DNA of 64,000 nucleotides from Geobacter sp. FeAm09 (lineage in GTDB: Bacteria; Desulfobacterota; Desulfuromonadia; Geobacterales; Pseudopelobacteraceae): assembly GCF_008330225.1 (NCBI RefSeq), contig NZ_CP042466.1, positions 3,528,001 through 3,592,000 on the forward strand, given 5' to 3'. The notes beneath the pieces were generated by a model. The model was not told the DNA's origin. It was given only the letters and a program-made list of their open reading frames with translations, and searched no databases. Below, one piece after another: positions 18,301 through 26,343 of the stretch; position 1 is the stretch's first letter, and each line of letters opens with the position of its first letter. Position numbers and translations under genes: made by a program.

Positions 18301-18501
18301 AGGTTGTTCAAAAATAGTCAGATCGTCGCCCCCGCTCGACAAGCCCTGAGGAGGCCCTCACCCGGCCTTTGGCCACCCTCTCCCAGAGGGAGAGGGTAAC
18401 GGTATCCCTTCCCCCTTTGGGAGAAGGATAGGATGAGGGGCGCTACGCCCCACGAAAGGGCTTTCGAGGACGAAGGCCTGATGGCTGTTTTTCAACAACC
18501 T
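18301..18501 (-). repeat. Dispersed repeat, AGGTTGTT family, copy B
   Basis: About 200 bp, opposite orientation to copy A. Ends AGGTTGTTCAAAAATAGTC and CTGTTTTTCAACAACCT; central hairpins CCCTCTCCC/GGGAGAGGG and CCCCTTTGGGAGAAGG. It separates the thiamine riboswitch from thiS. Confidence 0.85.
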
Positions 18502-18510
18502 CCTAAAACG

Positions 18511-18533
18511 CAAAAAAGCCGCGGAAGCGGCTT
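18511..18533 (-). terminator. Riboswitch-controlled terminator ahead of thiSGE
   Basis: On the minus strand AAGCCGC/GCGGCTT with loop TTCC, followed by TTTTTTG. It lies directly downstream of the TPP aptamer, so it is the likely expression platform for transcription attenuation. Confidence 0.8.
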
Positions 18534-18550
18534 GGAACATCTGAATGTTT

Positions 18551-18632
18551 GCGCTTCCCTACGCCGGCATTACCCGGATCAGGTACTAAGGGTCGCGGCG
18601 CACCGCCGCTCTCAGTCGAAACTCCCCCAGCG
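18551..18632 (-). promoter_or_regulatory. TPP (THI-box) riboswitch aptamer
   Basis: On the minus strand the order is GGGGGAGT...ACTGAGAG...ACCCTT...ACCTGATCCGGGTAATGCC...GTAGGGAAG, the conserved core of the thiamine pyrophosphate riboswitch. Followed by an intrinsic terminator and then thiS-thiG-thiE, which fits repression by TPP. Confidence 0.93.
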
Positions 18633-18635
18633 TTT

Positions 18636-18669
18636 ACACTAACCTAGTGTATTGGCGCCGGTCTGTCAA
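18636..18669 (-). promoter_or_regulatory. Likely thi operon promoter
   Basis: TTGACA (complement at 18664-18669) lies upstream of the aptamer. Downstream at suitable spacing is TAGGTT, within the palindrome ACACTAACCTAGTGT (18636-18650). The -35 is strong, the -10 weak. Confidence 0.4.
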
Positions 18670-18806
18670 TTGGAATTTATGCCGTCGCCGGGGCGGAAAC
18701 AAAAAACTAAAATCCGCGTAGTTTCAATTCTTCTCCCGCATCCGCCGTTTTGTGATATAGTCTTGGCGTTTCCGTCACATAATAAGCTCTTTAGTTTGAG
18801 GCCATA

Positions 18807-19133
18807 ATGACCGAAAAGAGGATTATAGGGCGTCTTAAAAAGCGTTTAACCATCCGTTTCGGCATAGACAGCGCCAGCCGCGTGGCATTCAGCGAGGACC
18901 TGTCGGCAACCGGCATGTTCATCAAAACCGCCAATGTCTGTCCACCCAACAGCAGAATCAGAATCGAGTTTACCGTCGATGACCATCTGGTTCAGGTAGA
19001 CGCCCGGGTCATGTGGGCGAAGAAAGTGCCGCAAAACCTCTTCCATCTGGTCAAAAAAAGCGGCATGGGGGTGCGTTTTCTGCGCTTCCAGGCCGGCGAA
19101 GAACACTTCCAGCGGTTTCTCGGGGCGGTATGA
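18807..19133 (+). CDS. PilZ domain protein
   Basis: 108 residues, about one PilZ domain: RLKKRLTIRFG carries the basic c-di-GMP-contacting region in a degenerate RxxxR-like form, followed by FSEDLSATGMFIKT (D/NxSxxG-type motif) and VMWAKKVPQ...GMGVRFL. A small cytoplasmic c-di-GMP effector or related adaptor is likely. It is followed within 70 bases by a BioD-like ATPase and, further on, the flagellar stator genes. Confidence 0.85.
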   Translation: MTEKRIIGRLKKRLTIRFGIDSASRVAFSEDLSATGMFIKTANVCPPNSRIRIEFTVDDHLVQVDARVMWAKKVPQNLFHLVKKSGMGVRFLRFQAGEEHFQRFLGAV

Positions 19134-19202
19134 CGGCGGTTGGGGCGGACGGCTGGACTCTCGACGGTGACATGGCTTCGGGAAGGATGGTACAGCATAA
19201 CA

Positions 19203-20297
19203 ATGGTGTGCAAAAAGATCTTCATAGCCGCCACCGGCCAGCATTGCGGAAAAACCACCATCAGCCTGTCGCTCATGCATCTGGCCCGCAAGAAGTATGA
19301 GCGGGTCGGCTTCATCAAGCCGATCGGCCCCAAATGCGTGGAGTACAACGGCCTGACCATGGATATGGATGCCGCCATGATGGCCAGCGTTTACGGCCTG
19401 GACGAGGACGCGCACCTCATGTCCCCCATGACCCTGACGCCCGGCTCGACCAGGAAATACCTGGACGGCAAGATCACCCCGGAAATGCCCCGCAGGCTCA
19501 TCACCGACGCGATCCGCGAACTGGAGCGGAAATACGACTTCCTCATCATCGAGGGGGCCGGCCACGGCGGGGTCGGATCGGTGGTCGGGGCGAACAATGC
19601 CCAGGTGGCGAACATGGCGGGGGCGCCGGTGCTCATGGTCACCAACGGCGGCATCGGCAACGTGATCGACGCCGTGGAGTTGAACCTGGCGCTCTATGAG
19701 CGGGAAAAGGCCGACGTCCGGGTCGTCATGGTCAACAAGCTGCTGCCGGAAAAACGCGAACGGTCCCTGGCCTATCTGAAAAAGGCCTTTGACGGCAGCA
19801 GTCTGCTGGTGACGAGCGCCTTCGATTACAGCCCGATCCTGGCCCATCCGACCCTGCAGCATGTGGCCGAGATGCTCGGCCTGCCGCTCAGGGGGAATCC
19901 GGACGAGAAAAGCCGCCTCTGCCATACCATCCAGTTGGGGGCGGCATCGTCGCAGCGGGTCATCGACCATCTGGAGGACTCCACGCTGCTCATCGTGACC
20001 AGTTCGCGGGACGAGTTGATCGTCACCGCCTCTTCGCTGCACCATATACCGGATTTCAAAAAGCGCCTGACCGGCCTGGTCATCAGCGGCCATGCCCCCA
20101 TGTCGCTCATCACCCAGCAGATCCTCGACGACAGCAAGGTTCCCTATATCCGCGTCGAGGAGACCTCTTCGGAGGTCTTCTACCGCCTCAGGGAGCATGT
20201 CTCGAAGATCGGGCCGGATGATCGGGAAAAAATCGAACTGATCAACTCCACTTCGGAACGCTACATCGACTTTGCGGCTATCGATGCCCTCTTGTAA
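19203..20297 (+). CDS. BioD-like P-loop ATPase with DRTGG domain
   Basis: 364 residues. The N-terminal part is a dethiobiotin-synthetase-like AAA_26 domain with Walker A ATGQHCGKTT and GFIKPIGP, then FLIIEGAGHGGVGSVVGANNAQVA. The C-terminal part is a DRTGG-type domain (DSTLLIVTSSRDELI, GLVISGHAP). This arrangement matches the N-terminal regulatory half of some phosphotransacetylases (COG0857) without the catalytic Pta domain. I start it at ATG 19203 (MVCKKIFIAATG); an upstream TTG gives a non-conserved extension. Its function is unassigned; neighbouring PilZ and motility genes give only weak context. Confidence 0.8.
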   Translation: MVCKKIFIAATGQHCGKTTISLSLMHLARKKYERVGFIKPIGPKCVEYNGLTMDMDAAMMASVYGLDEDAHLMSPMTLTPGSTRKYLDGKITPEMPRRLITDAIRELERKYDFLIIEGAGHGGVGSVVGANNAQVANMAGAPVLMVTNGGIGNVIDAVELNLALYEREKADVRVVMVNKLLPEKRERSLAYLKKAFDGSSLLVTSAFDYSPILAHPTLQHVAEMLGLPLRGNPDEKSRLCHTIQLGAASSQRVIDHLEDSTLLIVTSSRDELIVTASSLHHIPDFKKRLTGLVISGHAPMSLITQQILDDSKVPYIRVEETSSEVFYRLREHVSKIGPDDREKIELINSTSERYIDFAAIDALL

Positions 20298-20337
20298 GCG
20301 CTGATCGTGTGACGCTTGTAATTCAGGCAAAAACTTC

Positions 20338-20366
20338 TTGACCTGACACTGTTTTTGATATTTATA
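20338..20366 (+). promoter_or_regulatory. Likely σ70 promoter of flbD-motA-motB
   Basis: TTGACC and TTTATA separated by exactly 17 bases, with a leader of about 25 bases to flbD. Confidence 0.55.
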
Positions 20367-20394
20367 GACAAACATTCATATTTCCGGTGGTATT

Positions 20395-20715
20395 ATGATT
20401 CCATTGACCCGTCTGGACAAGCAGGTGATGTATGTCAATCCCGACCACATCGTCAGTATCGAGGAAACCCCCGATACGGTCATAACACTCTTCAATGGCT
20501 ACCACTTCATCGTCAAGGAACCCGCCGCCGACATCATCACCAAGGTGGTGGCGTTCCGCGCCAGGATCATCCGGCGTGCCGGGGGTCCCGCCGGCAAGAA
20601 GTACCTCGCCAGGGCGAAAAAGAATCTTTTCCGCAGCGCCACGTTGAACAGAGACAGTTCCATCACCAATCGCGACGAGCACGAGCGCGTTCCATTTCAC
20701 AGCCAGGAATTCTAG
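20395..20715 (+). CDS. flbD: Flagellar FlbD family protein
   Basis: 106 residues; the N-terminal ~65 match FlbD: MIPLTRLDKQVMYVNPDHIVSIEETPDT-ITLFNGYHFIVKE. The rest is a basic, polar tail. The family is small and of poorly defined role, commonly encoded next to motA. It lies three bases upstream of motA, so the genes are surely cotranscribed. Confidence 0.85.
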   Translation: MIPLTRLDKQVMYVNPDHIVSIEETPDTVITLFNGYHFIVKEPAADIITKVVAFRARIIRRAGGPAGKKYLARAKKNLFRSATLNRDSSITNRDEHERVPFHSQEF

Positions 20716-20718
20716 GAT

Positions 20719-21465
20719 ATGGATATAGCAACACTTATAGGTTTGTTAATGGGATTCGGTGCCGTCTTCGGCGGCGCTGCTTTGGAAGGGTTGCACATGA
20801 GCGCCCTGATCCAGCCGACCGCAGCCCTGATCGTTCTTGGCGGCACCTTTGGCGCCACGTTCGTGAGCTTCCCGCTGCCCGCCATCATCAAGGCCTTCAA
20901 GGATGTCAAAAACGCCTTCCTCCCCCCCAAGGTGGACCATGAGGCGGTCGTCAAGGACATCATCAACTATGCCACCAAGGCGCGGCGCAACGGTCTCATC
21001 TCGCTGGAGCAGGAGGCCCAGTCGGCCAAGGACCCCTTCATAAAGAAAGGGATCTCGCTGGTGGTCGACGGCATCGACCCGCAAAAACTGCGGGAAACCC
21101 TGGAAGCCGACATCATGTCCTACGAAGACCACACCAAACATAGTGCGGAGTTCTTCGAAGCGGCCGGCGGTTACTCCCCGACCATCGGTATCATCGGCGC
21201 CGTCCTCGGCCTGATTCACGTCATGAGCAACCTTTCCGACACCTCCAAACTGGGGGCCGGCATCGCCGTGGCCTTTGTCGCCACGATCTACGGCCTGATG
21301 GTGGCCAACATCGTCTGCATCCCCATGGGCACCAAGCTCAAGATCCGCATGAAGGAAGAGGTGTTGCGGCGGGTCATGATCCTGGAAGGGCTGATCGCCA
21401 TCCAGAACGGTGAAAACCCGCACTTCATCGAACAGAAGCTCAAAGCCTTTGTAGGCGCCCACTAA
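20719..21465 (+). CDS. motA: Flagellar stator protein MotA
   Basis: 248 residues, four transmembrane helices (about 3-20, 32-52, 152-170, 182-205) and the cytoplasmic loop with charged residues that contact FliG. The signatures AAGGYSPTIGIIGAVLGLIHVM and GAGIAVAFVATIYGLMVANIVCIP are typical. It forms the proton-conducting stator with the MotB encoded 6 bases downstream. Confidence 0.95.
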   Translation: MDIATLIGLLMGFGAVFGGAALEGLHMSALIQPTAALIVLGGTFGATFVSFPLPAIIKAFKDVKNAFLPPKVDHEAVVKDIINYATKARRNGLISLEQEAQSAKDPFIKKGISLVVDGIDPQKLRETLEADIMSYEDHTKHSAEFFEAAGGYSPTIGIIGAVLGLIHVMSNLSDTSKLGAGIAVAFVATIYGLMVANIVCIPMGTKLKIRMKEEVLRRVMILEGLIAIQNGENPHFIEQKLKAFVGAH

Positions 21466-21471
21466 CCTGTC

Positions 21472-22257
21472 ATGGCACTAAAGCGAGAACCCGAAAAACA
21501 TCCGAACCACGAGCGCTGGCTCGTCTCCTACGGTGACTTCATCACCCTCCTGTTCGCGGTGTTCGTTACCCTGTACGCCATGTCCCAGACCGACAAGAAG
21601 AAGGTCGAAGAGGTCATGCAGTCGCTGCAGCAGTCCTTCGGCATGGTCACCGCCGGGGCGCCCGCCCCCAAGATCAACGTCATCCAGTCCAAGCCGATCA
21701 GCGTCATACCGACCATCAAGCCGGAGATGTCCATTGCCCCCTCCGGGAGAGCGCGGAGCGGCCAGGCCCGCACCCGTGCCGAGGAGAAGGATTTCCGCCA
21801 GATCAAGTCTTCCATCGAGGCCTACCTGGTCAAACAGGGCGCCCAAAGCAAGGTCAACCTCACCATTACCCGGCGGGGCCTGATCGTCAGCCTCAAGGAG
21901 GCCGGTTTTTTCGATTCCGGCCAGGCCCAAATCAAGCAGAGCGCCTATGAACTGCTCAACACCATCGCCGAGGTCATGACCCAGTACAACAATCCCCTGC
22001 GGATTGAGGGGCATACGGACAACATTCCCATCAGCACCGCCCAGTTCCCGTCCAACTGGGAGCTGTCCGCCTCCCGCGCCACCAATGTCCTCAAGTACCT
22101 CCTCAAATACTACGATGCGGAGCCCGAAAAGATCTCCGCCACCGGATACGGGGAATTCCGCCCGGTCACGGACAACTCCACGCCGGAAAACCGCGCCAAG
22201 AACCGCCGCGTGGATATGGTCCTGCTTTCCGGGGATGGCGAGCGCGGCGAGCCCTAA
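21472..22257 (+). CDS. motB: Flagellar stator protein MotB
   Basis: 261 residues: a single N-terminal helix with the proton-carrying Asp in WLVSYGDFITLLFAVFVTLYA, a plug/linker rich in Pro and Arg, and a C-terminal OmpA-like peptidoglycan-binding domain (IEGHTDNIPISTAQFPSNWELSASRA, GYGEFRP, NRRVDMVLL). Its stop codon (22255-22257) lies directly next to repeat copy C (from 22259). Confidence 0.95.
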   Translation: MALKREPEKHPNHERWLVSYGDFITLLFAVFVTLYAMSQTDKKKVEEVMQSLQQSFGMVTAGAPAPKINVIQSKPISVIPTIKPEMSIAPSGRARSGQARTRAEEKDFRQIKSSIEAYLVKQGAQSKVNLTITRRGLIVSLKEAGFFDSGQAQIKQSAYELLNTIAEVMTQYNNPLRIEGHTDNIPISTAQFPSNWELSASRATNVLKYLLKYYDAEPEKISATGYGEFRPVTDNSTPENRAKNRRVDMVLLSGDGERGEP

Positions 22258-22258
22258 G

Positions 22259-22338
22259 AGGTTGTTAAAAGCAGCCATCTCGCCGCCATCCTCTGGGCCT
22301 TCTCCGGGTGCGATGATCTGACTATTTTTGAACAACCT
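22259..22338 (+). repeat. Dispersed repeat, AGGTTGTT family, copy C (80-bp deletion form)
   Basis: Keeps both ends (AGGTTGTTAAAAGCAGCC and CTGACTATTTTTGAACAACCT) but lacks the central double-hairpin part. It starts two bases after the motB stop codon. Confidence 0.8.
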
Positions 22339-22501
22339 GAGTTTCGCCATTCACACCGGCCGGCAATTCCTTATCACGCCATCATGCCTTGGAACGCCCT
22401 CAGGCGATCCTGCTCCCCCCAAAATCACCGCATTTTCGGCATGCGACATTTTCTGTCACATACCAGTGCTATCGTTTCCACAAATGAAGCGGAGGTGTCT
22501 T

Positions 22502-22687
22502 ATGGAACCGATGGTATTGTTGGGATTGATCGTGGTGGCGTATGGGGGATATGTGGCGTGGCTTGACCTGCGGAAGGAAGTTTCAGCCCTGGTGCCCATC
22601 CGTGCCGTCAAGCGGGAGGGACGCGCACGGGTCCGGGATGGCTGCCTGCAATCGCCGGTCAAGAAGGTGGCGGGGGTGTACGTTTGA
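22502..22687 (+). CDS. Putative small membrane protein, convergent with ttcA
   Basis: 61 residues starting MEPMVLLGLIVVAYGGYVAWL (one N-terminal helix) followed by a basic tail. A strong Shine-Dalgarno (GGAGGTG) lies 6-7 bases before the ATG, which argues that it is real. Its 3' half overlaps the end of ttcA on the other strand by about 105 bases. I do not recognise a family. Confidence 0.4.
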   Translation: MEPMVLLGLIVVAYGGYVAWLDLRKEVSALVPIRAVKREGRARVRDGCLQSPVKKVAGVYV

Positions 22688-23413
22688 AATTGCCTTCAAC
22701 AGGCTGTTCTTGACGTGGGGGATATCCTTTTCCAACTCCTTCAGAAGGCGTTTCATCCGCTTGCGCTGCAGGTCGGCGGTGCCGCAGACCGGGCAGCAGC
22801 AACAGACCACCGGCAGGGCGGCTTCCCGGGAAAAGCGGATGATATCCTCCTCGGGCAGATACACCAGCGGCCTGATCACCACGGTCTCGCCGTTGTCCGC
22901 CAGCATGGAGGCTGCCATGGACTTGAGCGAGCCGACAAAGAACTGGTTCAGCAACAGCGTCTCGACGAAATCGTCCTGATGGTGCCCCAGGGCCAGCTTG
23001 TTGCAGCCCAATTCCTGGGCTGCCGTATAGAGGGCGCCACGCTTGAAGCGCGCACAGATGGAACAGTAGGATGAGCCGGGCCGGCGCTTTTCCTGAATAA
23101 GGGCGTAATGCCCGGTGGGCACCATGCGGTAGGTGAAACCGTTCTCCCGCAGGAACCGCTCGATGACGTCCGTGCGGTAGCCGGGATACCCGGAATCGAT
23201 GTTCACCGCCACAATCTCGAATGAAACGGGCGCGCGCCGCCGCAATTCCTCCAGCAGCAGCAACAGGGTATAGGAATCCTTCCCTCCCGACACCGCCACG
23301 GCGACCCGGTCCCCCTCCTCGATCAGGCCAAAATCGGCAACGGCCCGGCCGACCCCATGCCGCAGCTTCCTGAGAAGTCCTCTGTTTTTGAATTCGTCAA
23401 GCGCCAACGTCAT
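22583..23413 (-). CDS. ttcA: TtcA-family tRNA 2-thiocytidine-type sulfurtransferase
   Basis: 276 residues of the PP-loop ATPase family: VAVSGGKDSYTLLLLL is the ATP-binding SGGKDS motif, and the CxxC pairs CSIC and CPVCG are where TtcA holds a [4Fe-4S] cluster for sulfur transfer to tRNA. GHHQDDFVETLLLN is the typical following motif. ATG 23413 lies four bases after the metX stop, so the two are co-transcribed and likely both under the SAM-I riboswitch, an interesting sulfur-metabolism pairing. Confidence 0.88.
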   Translation of the reverse strand: MTLALDEFKNRGLLRKLRHGVGRAVADFGLIEEGDRVAVAVSGGKDSYTLLLLLEELRRRAPVSFEIVAVNIDSGYPGYRTDVIERFLRENGFTYRMVPTGHYALIQEKRRPGSSYCSICARFKRGALYTAAQELGCNKLALGHHQDDFVETLLLNQFFVGSLKSMAASMLADNGETVVIRPLVYLPEEDIIRFSREAALPVVCCCCPVCGTADLQRKRMKRLLKELEKDIPHVKNSLLKAISNVHPRHLLDRRLQAAIPDPCASLPLDGTDGHQG

Positions 23414-23417
23414 AGCG

Positions 23418-24533
23418 TCAAAGACCCCCGTCTCGTTCCACGCGGGCGAAGAACTCCCGCACCAGGGGGGCAAAGGTTTCGTGCTCCAGCAGGAAAGCGT
23501 CGTGACCGTATGCGGAGGTGATCAGGTGGTAGTCCACCGGCTTCCCCAGCCCGCGCAGGCACGCCACCATCTCTTCGGTCTGGTAGGGGGGATAGAGCCA
23601 GTCGGAGGTGAAAGCGAAGAACTGCACCGGCGCCGCGACCTGGGCAAAGGCCTCGGCCAGCGATTCGCACCCCAGGGCCACGTCATAGAGGTCCAGCGCC
23701 TTGGCCAGGTACAGGAAGGAATTGGCGTCGAAGCGGTCCACGAAGTTGTAGCCGTTGTAATTCAGGTAGCGCTCCACCTCGAACTGGCCGAAAAAATCGA
23801 ACTGGCCGTCCTTGGCCGAGAAGCGCCGGCCGAACTTGGCGTTCATGGATTCGTCCGACAGGAACGTGATGTGGCCGATGCCCCGGGCCAGGGCCAAACC
23901 GTCCTTCGGGTTGTGCTTGTACTCCCCCTTGCGCCAGGTGGGGTCGTTGAAGATGGCCCACCGGGCCACGGCGTTGAGGGAGATGGCCTGGGGGGACGGG
24001 CGCGGCGTCGTCGCCAGCATGATGGCCGAGGCGACGTTTGCGGGATACTGGGTGACCCACTCCAGGGCCTGCATCCCCCCCATGCTCCCCCCCATGACGC
24101 AGAAGAGCTTTTCGATGCCCAGGGCATCGATCAGCAGTTTCTGGGCGCGCACCATGTCGCGCACGGTGACGACCGGAAAGGTGAGGTTGTAGCGTTTGCC
24201 GGTTTTGGGGTTAATGGATGTGGGACCGGTGGAACCGTGGCACGAACCGATCACATTGGAGCAGATCACGAAATAACGGTCGGTGTCCAGCAGGCGGCCC
24301 GGCCCGACGATGGCGTCCCACCAGCCCGGCTTGGCATCCTCTTCGCGGCGCTTGCCCGCCAAGTGGGCGTCGCCGGTCCAGGCGTGCCCCACCAGGATGG
24401 CGTTGGAACGGGATTCGTTGAGACGGCCGTAGGTTTCGTACACGAGGGTGATCGGGGCAAGGATGCGCCCGCTGTCCAGCCTGATGCCGGATTCGAAGGC
24501 TCTGGATTGTTCCGTGACGATGCCGACGGACAT
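23418..24533 (-). CDS. metX: Homoserine O-acetyltransferase
   Basis: 371 residues, α/β-hydrolase-fold acyltransferase that activates homoserine for methionine synthesis. The catalytic Ser lies in [27 protein letters not shown] carries the catalytic His and the Asp lies upstream in FTSDWLYPP. The [10 protein letters not shown] and [11 protein letters not shown] segments are characteristic of MetX. I use ATG 24533 (MSVGIVTEQ). Its Shine-Dalgarno GGGG lies in the 3' arm of the riboswitch terminator. The family also includes succinyltransferases, so acyl-donor preference is not certain. Confidence 0.93.
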   Translation of the reverse strand: MSVGIVTEQSRAFESGIRLDSGRILAPITLVYETYGRLNESRSNAILVGHAWTGDAHLAGKRREEDAKPGWWDAIVGPGRLLDTDRYFVICSNVIGSCHGSTGPTSINPKTGKRYNLTFPVVTVRDMVRAQKLLIDALGIEKLFCVMGGSMGGMQALEWVTQYPANVASAIMLATTPRPSPQAISLNAVARWAIFNDPTWRKGEYKHNPKDGLALARGIGHITFLSDESMNAKFGRRFSAKDGQFDFFGQFEVERYLNYNGYNFVDRFDANSFLYLAKALDLYDVALGCESLAEAFAQVAAPVQFFAFTSDWLYPPYQTEEMVACLRGLGKPVDYHLITSAYGHDAFLLEHETFAPLVREFFARVERDGGL

Positions 24534-24534
24534 G

Positions 24535-24563
24535 AAAACCCCTTCACACGGTATGAGAAGGGG
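24535..24563 (-). terminator. SAM-riboswitch terminator overlapping the metX ribosome site
   Basis: On the minus strand CCCCTTC/GAAGGGG with loop TCATACCGTGT, then TTTTC and ATG. The 3' arm of the stem is also the Shine-Dalgarno, so the same fold could block both elongation and initiation. Confidence 0.75.
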
Positions 24564-24588
24564 CTGAAACACTGCGTTTACAGCGCAC

Positions 24589-24686
24589 CTCTCATCTTTG
24601 CCTTTCGGCAGGAATTAGCACCTGACGCCTCATTGGCCGGTTGCTGTGGCTTCACAGGGCCTTTCCCTCCACCACTCTCGATAAGC
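24589..24686 (-). promoter_or_regulatory. SAM-I (S-box) riboswitch
   Basis: On the minus strand CTTATCGAGAGTGG-GGAGGGA...GGCCCTGTGAAGCC...CAGCAACC...GGTGCTAATTCC...AGATGAGAG follows the S-box consensus in order. It precedes metX-ttcA, fitting shut-off when S-adenosylmethionine is plentiful. Confidence 0.95.
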
Positions 24687-24701
24687 AGGTCTATCTAATC
24701 A

Positions 24702-24730
24702 GAATAATGGAAGGGCATGAACATTGTCAA
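24702..24730 (-). promoter_or_regulatory. Likely promoter of metX-ttcA
   Basis: TTGACA and TTATTC on the minus strand, 17 bases apart, placed so that transcription starts just before the SAM-I aptamer. Confidence 0.65.
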
Positions 24731-24940
24731 TCAAATATGCGGCCCCAGAACGGCACGGTACGGGGATGGGAGAGGGATGCGCACAGAGGAGGCGTTCCCC
24801 TTGTCCGGGAGGTGCCGGCAAGACGGAAAAACCTCTCACCGAACGCCCTCCGCGGCGTCAAATTAGCTGGAAAAGGGGCGGGGCATCTGGTATAAAACGT
24901 GCTGAAATCATGAAAGATCAAGCACGTCTGAGGAGGTTGT

Positions 24941-25921
24941 ATGAAACGCCTGTTCCTGTTGCCGTTTCTGGCGGTGATGTTCGGCTGCGCCCAGAACCAT
25001 TTCAATGTGCCCGCGGAACATTTCGCCGCCAAGGTGAAGGTCCTCGGCGTGGCGCCCATCATCGTCGATGTGAACTCCGACATCAGGCACCCCGAGAAAG
25101 AGCAACTCGTTGCCCTGCTCGGCGACATGAACCGCAAGTATGAGCAGCAACTCGTACGCAAGCTGAAAGCGACCGGCAACTTCTACACCGTGGCGCTTCT
25201 GGACGGCGATCCGCAACGCATCTTCGCCAACCTCCTCTTCCGCAGCGAAAAACGGGACGACGCCACCATACGGTATAACAAATACTTCTGGAAAACCGAC
25301 GAACTGCGGGACTATCTCAAAAAGAACAACCTGGATGCGGTCATGCTGCTGGTGGTCAGCGGCCTCACCCAGAACGAGAAGGTGTATTCCACGACGCTGC
25401 TGTCGTCCCAGACCAGCGACTTTAACTTCCTGATCCTGACCGCGCAGATCCTGGACGGCGACGGCACCATCCTCTGGGAATACCCGAACTTCCGCGGACG
25501 GCTCCTGTCGTACTCGCCCCTGATAAACCTCCAGTACCCCGATTTCAGCGAGGCGGAAGCCAATTTTTCCAGCAAGGCGGACCTGAAGTTCAAGACCCTC
25601 GACGGCATCAGGCGCACCCTGGACCAGCGGCAAAAGGATCTGTTGCTGCGGGAAACCCAGGAATCGGAGGTCTACGGCAAGCAGTTCGGGGATATCATCT
25701 CGCTGCTGAAATACGACTCGGACGACGACAAGAAGGGTACGATGCCGGCCAGCAAGCCGGTGCCCCGCCCCGCGGAACAGCCCAAGCCGGCCGAACAGCC
25801 CGCCACACCCGCAGCGGCAAGCCAGCCTGCCGCCGTTGCTCCTGCTGCACCCGTTGCTCCTGCGGCACCGGCCGCGCCGGCCACCGACGAGATCGTCCCC
25901 GCCAAGGGGAGCACGTTGTAA
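24941..25921 (+). CDS. Lipoprotein of unknown function with Ala/Pro-rich tail
   Basis: 326 residues. A lipoprotein signal (MKRLFLLPFLAVMFGC, lipobox Cys at 16) targets it to a membrane after lipidation. The body (about 30-260) is mixed α/β with LGVAPIIVDVNSDIR and LILTAQILDGDGTILWEYPNFRGR, a pattern like lipoproteins of envelope-stress or assembly systems, but I recognise no named family. The last 60 residues are PAEQPKPAEQP- and AAPVAP-type repeats. GAGGAGGT precedes the ATG. Monocistronic with its own terminator. Confidence 0.75.
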   Translation: MKRLFLLPFLAVMFGCAQNHFNVPAEHFAAKVKVLGVAPIIVDVNSDIRHPEKEQLVALLGDMNRKYEQQLVRKLKATGNFYTVALLDGDPQRIFANLLFRSEKRDDATIRYNKYFWKTDELRDYLKKNNLDAVMLLVVSGLTQNEKVYSTTLLSSQTSDFNFLILTAQILDGDGTILWEYPNFRGRLLSYSPLINLQYPDFSEAEANFSSKADLKFKTLDGIRRTLDQRQKDLLLRETQESEVYGKQFGDIISLLKYDSDDDKKGTMPASKPVPRPAEQPKPAEQPATPAAASQPAAVAPAAPVAPAAPAAPATDEIVPAKGSTL

Positions 25922-25968
25922 CGGTTTAACCGGAACTTTCCCGTCCAGTGGGCCGTGCCCGAAACATC

Positions 25969-26000
25969 AACGCCTTTCCGGCAGTATTCGGAAAGGCGTT
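25969..26000 (+). terminator. Terminator after the lipoprotein gene, probably bidirectional
   Basis: 12-bp perfect stem AACGCCTTTCCG/CGGAAAGGCGTT, loop GCAGTATT, followed by ATTATTCTCATT. It lies between convergent genes, and the opposite side is also T-rich. Confidence 0.8.
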
Positions 26001-26013
26001 ATTATTCTCATTC

Positions 26014-26343
26014 TCAGCGCAGCAGCCATTGGTGCAGGAACGCCCCTCCCAGCCAGAGGACGCCCCCCACTCCCAGTGCCGCCGGCAGCCCCATCCCTTT
26101 CCGCAGGCACAGGTATGCCGCCCCAAAAAAGACGCCGGTGGGCACGAGGCCCCACAACACCCCCTTGAGATAGCCGGTGATGAGAGCTCCGTCCCCCGGC
26201 CGGTCCGTGGCCAGCCAGGCCAGGACGATCAGGCTGATGAGCGGCATGGTGGCGATCAGCCCTCCCAGCGGCGGGACGCGCCTGCCCAGCAGCACGCAGG
26301 CTATGATGATGAGGTTGGCGACGGCAAGCTTCAGCAGGAACAT
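26014..26343 (-). CDS. Small membrane protein, DUF3147-like
   Basis: 109 residues with four predicted transmembrane helices (LAVANLIIIACVLLGRR, GGLIATMPLISLIVLAWLA, YLKGVLWGLVPTGVFFGAAYL, LPAALGVGGVLWLGGAFL). The spacing resembles the DUF3147 family of unknown function. Its start overlaps the end of the cobI gene by 13 bases, so it belongs to the cobalamin transcription unit. A role in that pathway is not established. Confidence 0.65.
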   Translation of the reverse strand: MFLLKLAVANLIIIACVLLGRRVPPLGGLIATMPLISLIVLAWLATDRPGDGALITGYLKGVLWGLVPTGVFFGAAYLCLRKGMGLPAALGVGGVLWLGGAFLHQWLLR

